Below are positions 1 through 7,956 of a DNA stretch of 64,000 bases, one piece after another; within the stretch, counting starts at the first letter, position 1, and each line of letters starts with the position of its first letter. A program made the position numbers and the translations under genes. The notes under the pieces were generated by a model that saw nothing but the letters and a program-made list of their open reading frames with translations, did no database searches and was not told the DNA's origin. The DNA comes from Selenomonas sp. AE3005. GTDB lineage: Bacteria; Bacillota; Negativicutes; Selenomonadales; Selenomonadaceae. The stretch is from positions 1 to 64,000 of the forward strand of contig NZ_JMME01000015.1 of NCBI RefSeq assembly GCF_000686945.1, in the 5' to 3' direction.

Positions 1-102
1 AGTGGTTCCACCTGTTCCCATACCGAACACAGTAGTTAAGCACTCGTACGCCGAAAGTACTTGTCTGGAGACGGACTGGGAGGATAGGGCGTTGCTGGTT
101 AT
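1..102 (+). rRNA. rrf: 5S ribosomal RNA, 3' part (5' end outside window)
   Basis: The first hundred bases match the conserved body of bacterial 5S rRNA, including the loop sequence CCGAACACAGTAGTTAAG at 23-40. About 15 bases of the 5' end lie before the window. The gene is followed after four bases by tRNA-Asn, so this is the tail of an rRNA operon that continues into a tRNA cluster. The exact 3' end is estimated. Confidence 0.93.
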
Positions 103-105
103 GCT

Positions 106-181
106 TCCCCGATAGTTCAGCCGGTAGAACGGTGGACTGTTAATCCATATGTCGCAGGTTCGAATCCTGCTCGGGGAGCCA
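106..181 (+). tRNA. tRNA-Asn (GTT)
   Basis: Full cloverleaf with acceptor pairs TCCCCGA/TCGGGGA, anticodon GTT in the loop CTGTTAA, TTCGAAT T-loop and an encoded CCA end. First tRNA after the 5S gene. Confidence 0.97.
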
Positions 182-207
182 ATTTTATGAAATACCTCTG
201 GGGTGAT

Positions 208-284
208 TGGGGTATAGCCAAGTCGGTTAAGGCACGGGACTTTGACTCCCGCATCCGCTGGTTCGAGTCCAGCTACCCCAGCCA
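208..284 (+). tRNA. tRNA-Gln (TTG)
   Basis: Acceptor arms TGGGGTA/TACCCCA, anticodon TTG in loop CTTTGAC, encoded CCA. Confidence 0.97.
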
Positions 285-290
285 TATCAT

Positions 291-366
291 GGTTCACTAG
301 CTCAGTTGGCAGAGCACCTGACTTTTAATCAGGGTGTCCCGGGTTCGAATCCCGGGTGAGCCACCA
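291..366 (+). tRNA. tRNA-Lys (TTT)
   Basis: Acceptor arms GGTTCAC/GTGAGCC with one wobble, anticodon TTT in loop CTTTTAA, encoded CCA. A second lysine isoacceptor (CTT) lies two genes downstream. Confidence 0.97.
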
Positions 367-398
367 TTTATTTCCTTAAAACATCGCTTGATGTTATT

Positions 399-473
399 GG
401 CGCGTTGGTCAAGTGGTTAAGACACCGCCCTTTCACGGCGGCTTCATGGGTTCGAATCCCATACGCGTCACCA
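399..473 (+). tRNA. tRNA-Glu (TTC)
   Basis: Acceptor arms GGCGCGT/ACGCGTC, anticodon TTC in loop CTTTCAC, encoded CCA. Confidence 0.97.
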
Positions 474-480
474 TTATTAT

Positions 481-556
<76 letters not shown>

Positions 557-562
557 TTATAT

Positions 563-638
563 GGGCGATTAGCTCAGCTGGGAGAGCGCCTGCCTTACAA
601 GCAGGATGTCAGCAGTTCGATCCTGTTATCGCCCACCA
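563..638 (+). tRNA. tRNA-Val (TAC)
   Basis: Acceptor arms GGGCGAT/ATCGCCC, anticodon TAC in loop CTTACAA, encoded CCA. Confidence 0.97.
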
Positions 639-643
639 TTTAT

Positions 644-720
644 GGCCCGGTAGTTTAGTTGGTTAGAATGCCGCCCTGTCACGGCGGAGGTCAGGGGTTC
701 AAGTCCCCTTCGGGTCGCCA
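644..720 (+). tRNA. tRNA-Asp (GTC)
   Basis: Acceptor arms GGCCCGG/TCGGGTC, anticodon GTC in loop CTGTCAC, encoded CCA. Confidence 0.97.
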
Positions 721-757
721 CTTGTTATTAACGCCTACGGGCGTTAAATATATATGT

Positions 758-833
758 GCCTTTGTAGCTCAGTTGGTAGAGCAGGGGACTGAAAATCCCC
801 GTGTCAGTGGTTCGATTCCGCTCGAAGGCACCA
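758..833 (+). tRNA. tRNA-Phe (GAA)
   Basis: Acceptor arms GCCTTTG/CGAAGGC, anticodon GAA in loop CTGAAAA, encoded CCA. The spacer just before it carries a small inverted repeat (AACGCC...GGCGTT, 730-745). Confidence 0.97.
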
Positions 834-843
834 TTTTTTTTAG

Positions 844-919
844 GCTGGTGTAGCTCAATTGGTAGAGCAGCTGACTTGTAATCAGCAGGTTGGGGGTTCA
901 ATTCCTCTCGCCAGCTCCA
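844..919 (+). tRNA. tRNA-Thr (TGT)
   Basis: Acceptor arms GCTGGTG/CGCCAGC, anticodon TGT in loop CTTGTAA, encoded CCA. Confidence 0.97.
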
Positions 920-932
920 CTTTTGTAATATT

Positions 933-1006
933 GCGGGTGTAGCTCAATGGTAGAGCCCCAGCCTTCCAAGCTGGTCACGTGGGTTCGATTCCCATCACCC
1001 GCTCCA
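933..1006 (+). tRNA. tRNA-Gly (TCC)
   Basis: Acceptor arms GCGGGTG/CACCCGC, anticodon TCC in loop CTTCCAA, encoded CCA. The GCC isoacceptor is in the second tRNA cluster at 58680. Confidence 0.97.
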
Positions 1007-1017
1007 GTATTGATACT

Positions 1018-1106
1018 GCCGGGGTGGCGGAACTGGCAGACGCAACGGACTTAAAATCCGTCGGTTGGAAACAACCGTACCGGTTCGATTCCGGTCCTCG
1101 GCACCA
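1018..1106 (+). tRNA. tRNA-Leu (TAA)
   Basis: Class II tRNA with a long variable arm. Acceptor arms GCCGGGG/CCTCGGC, anticodon TAA in loop CTTAAAA, encoded CCA. Confidence 0.97.
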
Positions 1107-1147
1107 CCAATTTAATATAGGTAATCAGCCTAATGGCTTTTTATAAT

Positions 1148-1234
1148 GCGGACGTGGCGGAATCGGCAGACGCGCTAGTTTCAGGTACTAGTGGTGGTGA
1201 CATCGTGGAGGTTCAAGTCCTCTCGTCCGCACCA
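1148..1234 (+). tRNA. tRNA-Leu (CAG), copy 1
   Basis: Class II tRNA, acceptor arms GCGGACG/CGTCCGC, anticodon CAG in loop TTCAGGT, encoded CCA. Base-for-base identical to the copy at 3522-3608. Confidence 0.97.
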
Positions 1235-1268
1235 TTTTTATGTTTAAAACCTTTTAGGTGATATATTC

Positions 1269-1354
1269 GCGGTCGTGGCGGAATTGGCAGACGCGCTACT
1301 TTGAGGGGGTAGTGTTCACAAGACGTATGGGTTCAAGTCCCATCGACCGCACCA
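1269..1354 (+). tRNA. tRNA-Leu (GAG), copy 1
   Basis: Class II tRNA, acceptor arms GCGGTCG/CGACCGC, anticodon GAG in loop TTGAGGG, encoded CCA. Identical to the copy at 3614-3699. Last tRNA of the rRNA-linked cluster. Confidence 0.97.
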
Positions 1355-1373
1355 TTTTTATTTTTGAACATAC

Positions 1374-1414
1374 AACTTGTTCTATGATATAATCTCATAG
1401 GACAAGTTTTTTTT
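1374..1414 (+). terminator. Rho-independent terminator of the rRNA-tRNA cluster
   Basis: Fourteen-base arms AACTTGTTCTATGA and TCATAGGACAAGTT (one wobble) close a 7-base loop and run into a T tract. It ends the tRNA transcript and leaves only about 45 bases before the permease start. Confidence 0.92.
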
Positions 1415-1459
1415 ATATAATTTTTTCTTTTTATCATTTTGCAGGAGTGATGAATCTAC

Positions 1460-2791
1460 ATGAAAGAAACGAAAATTGAAAACATCTACGAGCTTGATGG
1501 CCGGGTCCCTTTACGGGCAGCTATACCATTTGGCTTGCAGCATGTGCTGGCCATGTTTGTGGCCAACCTGACGCCGATTGTTATTATAGCAGGGGCAGCG
1601 GGCTTTGACCGGCAGATGACGGCCATGCTGGTACAGAATGCCATGTTTGTGGCGGGAATTGCGACGTTGGTACAGCTTTATCCACTGTGGAGAGTGGGAG
1701 CAAGGCTGCCAATTGTCATGGGCGTGAGTTTTACCTTTGTTACCGCGGTCTGTTTTGTAGCGGCGAATTTTGGCTATGGTGCGGTAGTTGGCGCTGTGCT
1801 GGTCGGCGGTATTTTTGAGGGCACTTTGGGCCTGTTGGCGAAGTACTGGCGGCGGTTTATTTCGCCCATCGTTTCTTCGATTGTGGTTACGACCATTGGT
1901 TTTTCCCTGTTGGGAATAGGTATTCGTTCTTTTGGCGGCGGCTATAACGATAGTTATGGTGCCCCGGACAACCTTCTTTTGGGAACGGTGACATTGGTGG
2001 CTTGCCTGTTGTTTTCTTCCTTTGCCAAAGGTTATTATAAGCAGCTGGCTGTTTTGGTTGGGCTGGTTGTTGGCTATGTGTTGGCCCTGGCTATGGGCAA
2101 AATTGATTTGTCCGCTGTTTTTAGCGGTGGTTTAATTTCCCTGCCGGCTCTTTTGCCGGTGGCACCGGAATTCCATCTGGGGGCGATTATATCCATTGGT
2201 ATTATCTTTTTGGTATCAGCAGCCGAGACTATTGGCGATACGACGGCTATGGCAATTGTTGGTCTGAAACGTGAGGTCAAGGAACGGGAGATTTCCGGTT
2301 CGCTGGCCTGTGATGGTTTTTGCAGTTCGACTGCTGCATTGTTCGGCTGTTCTCCGATTACGTCCTTCAGTCAGAATGTCGGTCTTATCGCCATGACGAA
2401 GGTCGTTAACCGTTTTGCCATTATGACGGGGGCAGCGGCGATGATTATTGCGGGGATGTTCCCGCCGATTGGTGCTTTTTTCGCTTCCCTGCCGGACCCG
2501 GTTTTAGGGGGCTGTACGATTATGATGTTCGGTTCGATTATGGTCAGTGGTATTCAAATGATGGGCCGTTTGCAGATGACCCAGCGCAATGCAACGATTG
2601 CGGCGCTGTCCTTTTCCATCGGCATTGGTACGACTACGGCTACAGAAAATGCCATCTGGCATATTTTCCCACAGGTGGTGCAGGACGTGTTCAGCGGCAA
2701 CTGCGTGGCAGTGGTGTATGTGGTAGCAATTCTGCTCGATACGTTCCTGCCGGCCAATATGGAGGCAAAGACGCTTACTGAGGCAGAATAG
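1460..2791 (+). CDS. pbuX: Xanthine/uracil permease, NCS2 family
   Basis: A 443-residue polytopic membrane protein that should import xanthine (or a related purine or uracil) with a cation. The NCS2 family is recognised from the N-terminal PFGLQHVLAMF motif, the central SAAETIGDTTA segment and about twelve to fourteen hydrophobic stretches. The gene directly after it encodes xanthine phosphoribosyltransferase, which supports xanthine as substrate. The ATG at 1460 follows AGGAG at 1443 with a rather long gap; an earlier ATG at 1450 is in another frame. The frame stays open beyond the TAG stop and reaches the xpt start codon in phase (see findings). No full purine riboswitch is visible upstream. 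Confidence 0.93.
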   Translation: MKETKIENIYELDGRVPLRAAIPFGLQHVLAMFVANLTPIVIIAGAAGFDRQMTAMLVQNAMFVAGIATLVQLYPLWRVGARLPIVMGVSFTFVTAVCFVAANFGYGAVVGAVLVGGIFEGTLGLLAKYWRRFISPIVSSIVVTTIGFSLLGIGIRSFGGGYNDSYGAPDNLLLGTVTLVACLLFSSFAKGYYKQLAVLVGLVVGYVLALAMGKIDLSAVFSGGLISLPALLPVAPEFHLGAIISIGIIFLVSAAETIGDTTAMAIVGLKREVKEREISGSLACDGFCSSTAALFGCSPITSFSQNVGLIAMTKVVNRFAIMTGAAAMIIAGMFPPIGAFFASLPDPVLGGCTIMMFGSIMVSGIQMMGRLQMTQRNATIAALSFSIGIGTTTATENAIWHIFPQVVQDVFSGNCVAVVYVVAILLDTFLPANMEAKTLTEAE

Positions 2792-2854
2792 GCTGAAGAG
2801 GCTGAAGAAAACGAAGAACCAGCCATCAATAACATCAAAAAAGGAGTACGTACC

Positions 2855-3430
2855 ATGAAATTACTGAAAGATCGTATTTTAAAAGAAGGTTACTGCCTGT
2901 CGGGTAATATTTTGAAGGTGGATTCCTTTATCAATCATCAGATTGACCCGGAGTTTACCATGGAGATGGGCAGGGAATTTGTCCGCCGCTTTGCGGATGT
3001 GGAGATTGACAAGGTACTGACCATTGAGTCTTCAGGGATTGCTATCGGTATGGCTGTGGCCTACGAGCTTAAAAAACGTCTGGTCTTTGCCCGCAAGAAT
3101 CCGTCCCTGCTCATGCAGGAGGACATGTATACCTGCCCGATTACTTCATATACTAAGAAAGAATCCAAACTGGTGTATGTGCTGAAAAAGTTCCTGCAGG
3201 CTGGGGAAAATGTTCTTATCATTGACGACTTTATGGCTGATGGTAATGCCGCACTGGGGCTGGCCAATATTGTTGAACAGGCTGGCGGTAATGTCGTGGG
3301 CATCGGCATCGCCATTGAAAAGTCTTTCCAGATGGGCGCTAATCGTGTACGTGAGGCCGGCTATCGTGTCGAATCCCTGGCGAAAATCGCGTCTTTGGCC
3401 AATCAGCAGATAATTTTTGCGGAAGATTAA
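2855..3430 (+). CDS. xpt: Xanthine phosphoribosyltransferase
   Basis: This 191-residue cytoplasmic enzyme joins xanthine to PRPP, making XMP for purine salvage. The PRPP-binding loop is seen as VLIIDDFMADGNA (about residues 120-132). The overall sequence and length fit the Xpt family, including the N-terminal LKDRILKEG segment. A strong AAAGGAG lies nine bases before the ATG. It forms an operon with the upstream permease, the reverse of the xpt-pbuX order known in Bacillus. A promoter for the following tRNA pair begins 20 bases after its stop, with no terminator between. Confidence 0.95.
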   Translation: MKLLKDRILKEGYCLSGNILKVDSFINHQIDPEFTMEMGREFVRRFADVEIDKVLTIESSGIAIGMAVAYELKKRLVFARKNPSLLMQEDMYTCPITSYTKKESKLVYVLKKFLQAGENVLIIDDFMADGNAALGLANIVEQAGGNVVGIGIAIEKSFQMGANRVREAGYRVESLAKIASLANQQIIFAED

Positions 3431-3449
3431 ATTTTTTCCAGGAAAGTTA

Positions 3450-3478
3450 TTGACAGAAGGCTAAAAGTACTCTATAAT
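3450..3478 (+). promoter_or_regulatory. Consensus sigma-A promoter for the second tRNA-Leu pair
   Basis: TTGACA at 3450-3455, exactly 17 bases, then TATAAT at 3473-3478: a perfect housekeeping promoter. It drives the duplicated leucine tRNAs independently of the rRNA operon. Confidence 0.9.
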
Positions 3479-3521
3479 ATTTTTTGTTGATTCGGTGATT
3501 TCATCGGATACAATTTAATAA

Positions 3522-3608
3522 GCGGACGTGGCGGAATCGGCAGACGCGCTAGTTTCAGGTACTAGTGGTGGTGACATCGTGGAGGTTCAAGTCCTCTCGT
3601 CCGCACCA
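3522..3608 (+). tRNA. tRNA-Leu (CAG), copy 2
   Basis: Identical over all 87 bases to the copy at 1148-1234. Here it has its own consensus promoter. Confidence 0.97.
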
Positions 3609-3613
3609 TATTC

Positions 3614-3699
3614 GCGGTCGTGGCGGAATTGGCAGACGCGCTACTTTGAGGGGGTAGTGTTCACAAGACGTATGGGTTCAAGTCCCATCGACCGCACCA
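3614..3699 (+). tRNA. tRNA-Leu (GAG), copy 2
   Basis: Identical over all 86 bases to the copy at 1269-1354. The spacer to the previous tRNA is 5 bases here and 34 in the first cluster. Confidence 0.97.
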
Positions 3700-3710
3700 T
3701 TTGCATGGTA

Positions 3711-3752
3711 AGCTCAGACAGGTTTAACCGAAAGGTATTGTCTGAGCTTTTG
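3711..3752 (+). terminator. Terminator of the duplicated tRNA-Leu operon
   Basis: Perfect 10-base arms AGCTCAGACA and TGTCTGAGCT with an 18-base loop, followed by TTTTG. Confidence 0.85.
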
Positions 3753-3784
3753 TTGTATATATGCGTAGTTATCAGGAGGCGGCT

Positions 3785-5143
3785 ATGATGGTTAGGCTAG
3801 TGTTAATACTGATAATGACAGTTTTTATGTGTTGTCCGGTTCATAATGTGCGGGCTATGGTTATTGAGTCCAATGAGCTCGTGTGGACTTCGGCGATGAT
3901 TGCTAATGCCGTATACGGCGGTGATTTAAATCTGCTGACCAGACAGTGGCTGACCGGCCGGGGCTGGCAGGTGCTGTCAGAACATGTGGATAATTCTGCT
4001 GCGGAGGGCAGGTTATATTTATTTAATGTTCAACCGACAGCTGCAGATAATGTGTATTTCCTGGCATTTCCGGGAACGGAAACCATGAAGGACGCCCGGC
4101 TGGATTTACGGATTACCCGGGTGCCGTTTGCCGGCAGTACGCCAGCCGAGTTCGCCAGGGCTGCCGCTGATCTCGAAAATAAATCCGGGGCTAATCCCCT
4201 GGTTCATCAGGGATTTAATGATTATGTACAGACGGCCCTGTTTTCCCAAGTTATGCCGGATACGGGCATGACTTTTGGCGAATATATCGCTGCGGAGTTA
4301 AAAAAAGATCCGTCACGCAAGCTATACATTACCGGACATAGCTTAGGGGGGGCAGCGGCTACGCTGGCGGCAGCCAGACTTTCGGACTTAGGGGTAGCGC
4401 CGGAGCAGCTGGAGGTTATTACTTTTGGAGCGCCGGCTGTGGGCAATGAATCCTTTGCCCGGCACTATGAGCATAATTTTCAGCTGACCAGGGTGACTAT
4501 GGCCGGTGACCCCGTTAACAAGGTGCTGCAGTCGCTGACTGGTGGTTTTGTGCAGTTTGGTCAGCGTGTGGAATGGCGCAGCAAGTTGTCCGAGCGATTC
4601 CCCCATGGTATGGCTGTATATTTGGACGAGGCCTATCGTCATTATGTGGACGCAGGACGGGAAGATGATAAATCTATCCTGGCCGGGGCTCCGCGTGTGG
4701 AACTGTCTGTACCTGTTTATGTACCGCAGCCGGAGTTCAAACTGTCCGGTGATATAAAACGTGACCGGAAATATATGGAACAGGTTGTGGGGGATTTATT
4801 GTCGATAACCTGTTCGCCGCAGGTTAAGGGAACGCAGGACAAGGAGTTTGGCAAAGTGCTGGCTAAGGCCAGGGCGGCTGGCTGTTCCCATGTTTTACTC
4901 GAAAAGTTTACCGGCAAACGGATTCGTGATGAGCAATACAATTTTCGTATGACTTTGGAGGAAGAAATTTACGATGTGGACGGCAATCTGCTGCACATGC
5001 AGTCACAAAGCACAACGACGCGTGATTTGACGCCCCTGGAGGCGGTGGGCTATCTGTATGTAAAAGGTGCAGAAGACCGGCAGCGGATTTTGGCAGGAGA
5101 TAAAAAAACGAACACAGAACAAAATAAAGATTCTGAAAAATGA
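3785..5143 (+). CDS. Secreted lipase, class 3 (alpha/beta hydrolase)
   Basis: A predicted exported lipase or esterase of 452 residues. A hydrophobic signal segment follows the start (MMVRLVLILIMTV...). The nucleophile elbow GHSLGGAA places the catalytic serine at residue 186. The start was set at 3785 because AGGAGG at 3774 precedes it at ideal spacing; an in-frame ATG at 3761 has none. The part after about residue 330 resembles no domain I recognise. Its substrate is unknown. Having an outer membrane, the cell may keep it in the periplasm or on the surface. The promoter for the next transcript overlaps its stop codon. Confidence 0.85.
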   Translation: MMVRLVLILIMTVFMCCPVHNVRAMVIESNELVWTSAMIANAVYGGDLNLLTRQWLTGRGWQVLSEHVDNSAAEGRLYLFNVQPTAADNVYFLAFPGTETMKDARLDLRITRVPFAGSTPAEFARAAADLENKSGANPLVHQGFNDYVQTALFSQVMPDTGMTFGEYIAAELKKDPSRKLYITGHSLGGAAATLAAARLSDLGVAPEQLEVITFGAPAVGNESFARHYEHNFQLTRVTMAGDPVNKVLQSLTGGFVQFGQRVEWRSKLSERFPHGMAVYLDEAYRHYVDAGREDDKSILAGAPRVELSVPVYVPQPEFKLSGDIKRDRKYMEQVVGDLLSITCSPQVKGTQDKEFGKVLAKARAAGCSHVLLEKFTGKRIRDEQYNFRMTLEEEIYDVDGNLLHMQSQSTTTRDLTPLEAVGYLYVKGAEDRQRILAGDKKTNTEQNKDSEK

Positions 5144-5172
5144 TTGACAGGAAAACGTCATTTCGCTATAAT
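5144..5172 (+). promoter_or_regulatory. Consensus promoter upstream of the DUF362 gene
   Basis: TTGACA at 5144-5149, 17-base spacer, TATAAT at 5167-5172. It lies at the lipase stop codon and starts a transcript with a leader of about 210 bases before the DUF362 start. Confidence 0.88.
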
Positions 5173-5247
5173 AAAAATAAGCAAAGGAAAGAAGTTCAGC
5201 CTTTCCTACGCTGCCGACATGCAATTTCATGTAAGGAGGAGATTCCG

Positions 5248-5265
5248 ATGGGACAGGGTGAATAG
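5248..5265 (+). other. Possible 5-codon leader peptide with strong RBS
   Basis: AAGGAGGAG at 5233-5241 is placed for an ATG at 5248 that opens a reading frame of only five codons (MGQGE). A second frame at 5271-5498 encodes a hydrophobic stretch (LVVIFMILCVLYYVT) and runs into the DUF362 gene in another phase. Either could be a leader that couples translation. Neither has a recognised homologue. Confidence 0.3.
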
Positions 5266-5391
5266 ATCCCATGGGGGACATGAATTTGCAGACAGCAACT
5301 AGAGAAAGTAACCATCAGCAGGTGACGAGAAAGCCGCTGGTGGTTATTTTCATGATATTATGTGTATTATATTATGTCACAGGAGGAAAAA

Positions 5392-6516
5392 ATGGAGAAG
5401 GCAAAGGTCTATTTTACAAGTTTTCGTACGCAGGTCGGTACCAGCTGGCTGGAAAAACTCAGACGGCTCTGTATCGCTGCCGGCATAAAAAATATTGACA
5501 TGGAAGGCAAATTCGTGGCCATAAAAATGCATTTTGGCGAAATGGGAAATTTAGCTTTTCTGCGTCCCCAGTATGCTAAGGTCGTAGCCGATTTGGTTAA
5601 AGAACAGGGCGGCCTGCCTTTTTTGACGGACTGCAACACCTTGTATCCTGGCAGCCGCAAACATGCGCTGGAACATATGGATATTGCCAATATGCACGGC
5701 TTTAATCCGCTGACCACGGGCTGTCAGATTATCATCGGTGACGGTCTCAAGGGGACTGACGATGTGGAAGTGCCGGTGAAAAATGGCGAGTATGTGAAGA
5801 AGGCTAAAATTGGCCGGGCCATTATGGACGCTGATATTGTCATCAGTCTGGCACATTTCAAGGGGCATGAAATGACAGGCTTTGGCGGTTCGATTAAAAA
5901 CCTGGGGATGGGCTGCGGCAGCCGGGCCGGCAAGATGGAGCAGCATTCTTCCGGCAAGTGCGTGGTGAATCAGGAGCTTTGCCGCAACTGTCATAAGTGC
6001 GCCAAGGAATGCGGCTCCGACGCTATCAGCTTTGACACGGGCAAGGCTTATATCAATCCGGAAAAGTGCAAGGGCTGCGGCCGTTGTATCGGTGCGTGTG
6101 GTTTTTCGGCTATCCGTAATGAGCAGTGGGATGCCGGGGACCTGCTGGACAAAAAAATGGCAGAGTATACGCAGGCTGTTGTGCAGGACAGACCGTGTTT
6201 CCATATCAATCTGGCGATGGATATTTCGCCGAACTGTGACTGTCATGGGGAAAATGACGCCCCCATTCTGCCGAATATCGGTATGTTTGCGTCCTTTGAC
6301 CCGGTGGCTGTTGACCAGGCCAGTGCTGATGCCTGCCAGAAGGCCACGCCGGTGCGTGACAGCCAGCTGGGCGACCATTTAGCACAGGCAGATTGGCACC
6401 ATCACCATGATGTGTTCATGGATAATAATCCCAACGTGCATTGGAAAGAAACGCTGGAACATGCGGAAAAAATCGGCATGGGTACCAGAGAATATGAACT
6501 GGTGACGCTGAAATGA
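5392..6516 (+). CDS. DUF362 domain protein with two 4Fe-4S clusters
   Basis: A 374-residue cytoplasmic protein. Its N-terminal two thirds match DUF362 (LAHFKGHEMTGFGGSIKNLG), and two ferredoxin motifs follow near residues 190-250: CRNCHKCAKEC and CKGCGRCIGAC. These should hold two 4Fe-4S clusters, so it is probably an electron carrier or redox enzyme; the substrate is not known for the family. The start at 5392 follows AGGAGG at 5381 and gives MEKAKVYFTSF; an in-frame ATG at 5362 lacks an RBS. Its stop overlaps the mazG start (ATGA), so the two are co-translated. Confidence 0.9.
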   Translation: MEKAKVYFTSFRTQVGTSWLEKLRRLCIAAGIKNIDMEGKFVAIKMHFGEMGNLAFLRPQYAKVVADLVKEQGGLPFLTDCNTLYPGSRKHALEHMDIANMHGFNPLTTGCQIIIGDGLKGTDDVEVPVKNGEYVKKAKIGRAIMDADIVISLAHFKGHEMTGFGGSIKNLGMGCGSRAGKMEQHSSGKCVVNQELCRNCHKCAKECGSDAISFDTGKAYINPEKCKGCGRCIGACGFSAIRNEQWDAGDLLDKKMAEYTQAVVQDRPCFHINLAMDISPNCDCHGENDAPILPNIGMFASFDPVAVDQASADACQKATPVRDSQLGDHLAQADWHHHHDVFMDNNPNVHWKETLEHAEKIGMGTREYELVTLK

Positions 6517-6974
6517 AACAGAATGAACTTCAGCGGTTACAGAAAATCGTCGAAGTCCTGCGTTCTGAGCAAGGCTGTCCTTGGGACAGGGAGCAGACGC
6601 ATGAAAGCCTGAAACCGGCTTGTATTGAGGAGGCTGCCGAGGTTTTGGCCGGGATTGATATCCTGCAGGCCACCGGTAAAGCCGAAAATCTCAAAGAAGA
6701 ATTGGGCGACCTGCTGCTGCAGGTCGTCTTTCATGCCCGGCTGGCAGAAGAGGCAGGACTTTTTAATCTGGCTGATGTGGCCAAGGCGGCCAGCGACAAG
6801 ATGGAGCGTCGTCATCCGCATGTGTTTGCCGGAGCGCCGGTGGAGTCTGTGGATTGGGAGGCCATAAAGAAGGCTGAGAAGAGTGGCCGGGAATGGGAAG
6901 AGGCGTATTTGCCCGGGGCTTTTCAGCAGGCCGAGGATTTGATTGCGCAGGCGCGGCGGCGCAAGGGCATATAG
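6513..6974 (+). CDS. mazG: MazG family nucleoside triphosphate pyrophosphohydrolase
   Basis: A 153-residue protein with one MazG domain, about half the length of two-domain MazG. The metal-binding pattern EEAAEVLAGID and the following KEELGDLLLQVVFHA helix are clear, as is the N-terminal CPWDREQTHESL. It should hydrolyse NTPs to NMPs and pyrophosphate, cleaning the nucleotide pool. The start overlaps the DUF362 stop by four bases. Confidence 0.92.
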   Translation: MKQNELQRLQKIVEVLRSEQGCPWDREQTHESLKPACIEEAAEVLAGIDILQATGKAENLKEELGDLLLQVVFHARLAEEAGLFNLADVAKAASDKMERRHPHVFAGAPVESVDWEAIKKAEKSGREWEEAYLPGAFQQAEDLIAQARRRKGI

Positions 6975-7131
6975 TTACATAGTGGTTTGTATATTACATC
7001 TAAAAATTTGTATACAATTTTGCCACTGTAAAAATCTGAAAATATATGCTATACTGATAATAGATGCCTGCGCTGTGGGGGGCAGGGTATCTTTGAAAAG
7101 GATTTCGTTTGTATCACAGGAGGAGAGTAAG

Positions 7132-7854
7132 ATGTCAAACACGATTAGTAACAATTTTGCCGCCTCGTTTTATCAAAATATGGGGCAGATGGGGAAGAAA
7201 GGTGCCGGTAAGCAGGAGAAGGCGCAGGACCCGTTTGCCCAATATGCCGCGGACGCTAAGGTGGATATTTCGGCGGACGGGCTGGCTTTGGCCGGCCAGC
7301 AGAAGGCCGGAGGGCCGCAGCTGTCGCCCAAGGCTCAGGATTTACTGGCTAAACTTCAGGATAAGTATGGTGACTATGATTTCTTTGTGGCGGAAAATCA
7401 GGACGACATGAAGAATTACATGGACAAGGGCAGCAAGCAGATTTCTGTAGTCTTTACCAAAGAAGAACTGGAGAAAATGGCTGGTGATGAGGAATACGCA
7501 GATAAGGTCATGGGGCAGGTGGAGTCCGCGATTGGCATGACCAAACGGCTGGAAGAAAGCGGTCAGCTGGGAGAGGGCGTGCATTTCAAGCAGATAGCCA
7601 TTTCCTTTGACGATGAGGGCAATATGAAACTCTTTGCCCAGTTGGAAAAAATGACGGCTGAACAGCAGGAACGGTTGGAAGAGGCCAAGGATAAGAAGGC
7701 TGAGGAAAAAGAAAAAGCCGCCAAAGAGGCGGAGAAAAACAAGGAAGAGGAAAAGAAACAAAAACAGGCTGAAGCAGCCCAGGGTAAGATTGTGGAGATT
7801 GAGGCCAGCTCCGAAGAAGATTTGCTGAAACAGATTTTAGGTATTGAATGGTAA
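7132..7854 (+). CDS. DUF6033-like protein with charged C-terminal coiled coil
   Basis: A 240-residue soluble protein of unknown function. The middle (SPKAQDLLAKLQDKYGDYDF through QISVVFTKEELEKMAGDEEY) resembles proteins grouped as DUF6033 in Clostridia, recognised only by eye. Residues from about 165 to 215 form a Lys/Glu/Ala-rich coiled coil. Near the N-terminus it carries VDISADGLALA, similar to LDISAEAQKAS in the protein at 61388. The start at 7132 follows AGGAGGAG; longer in-frame starts reach back into mazG and lack an RBS. It is followed by a large symmetric terminator. Confidence 0.65.
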   Translation: MSNTISNNFAASFYQNMGQMGKKGAGKQEKAQDPFAQYAADAKVDISADGLALAGQQKAGGPQLSPKAQDLLAKLQDKYGDYDFFVAENQDDMKNYMDKGSKQISVVFTKEELEKMAGDEEYADKVMGQVESAIGMTKRLEESGQLGEGVHFKQIAISFDDEGNMKLFAQLEKMTAEQQERLEEAKDKKAEEKEKAAKEAEKNKEEEKKQKQAEAAQGKIVEIEASSEEDLLKQILGIEW

Positions 7855-7871
7855 GGTAAATGCAGAAAAGG

Positions 7872-7955
7872 AAAAGCCCACTGTGGGGATAATTTTCCGT
7901 TGCTGAGACGAAAGCGTCTCAACTACGGAAAGTCATCTCCAGCAGTGGGCTTTTT
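7872..7955. terminator. Large bidirectional terminator (nested hairpin)
   Basis: Three nested arm pairs: AAAGCCCACTG/CAGTGGGCTTT outermost, GGGGAT...TTTCCGT/ACGGAAA...ATCTCC in the middle and GAGACG/CGTCTC around an AAAG tip. T runs on both strands fit the two convergent genes it separates. Its shape resembles the giant palindromes elsewhere in the window, but it lacks their 12-base core. Confidence 0.85.
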
Positions 7956-7956
7956 G

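Noticed and set aside
659-853. Short open frames inside the tRNA cluster
   Set aside because: They run through tRNA genes and have no coding features.
1374-1459. Purine riboswitch before the xanthine permease
   Set aside because: The short gap holds a plain terminator hairpin; TATAATCTCATAGG looks like part of the aptamer, but the P2/P3 stems and the closing P1 are missing.
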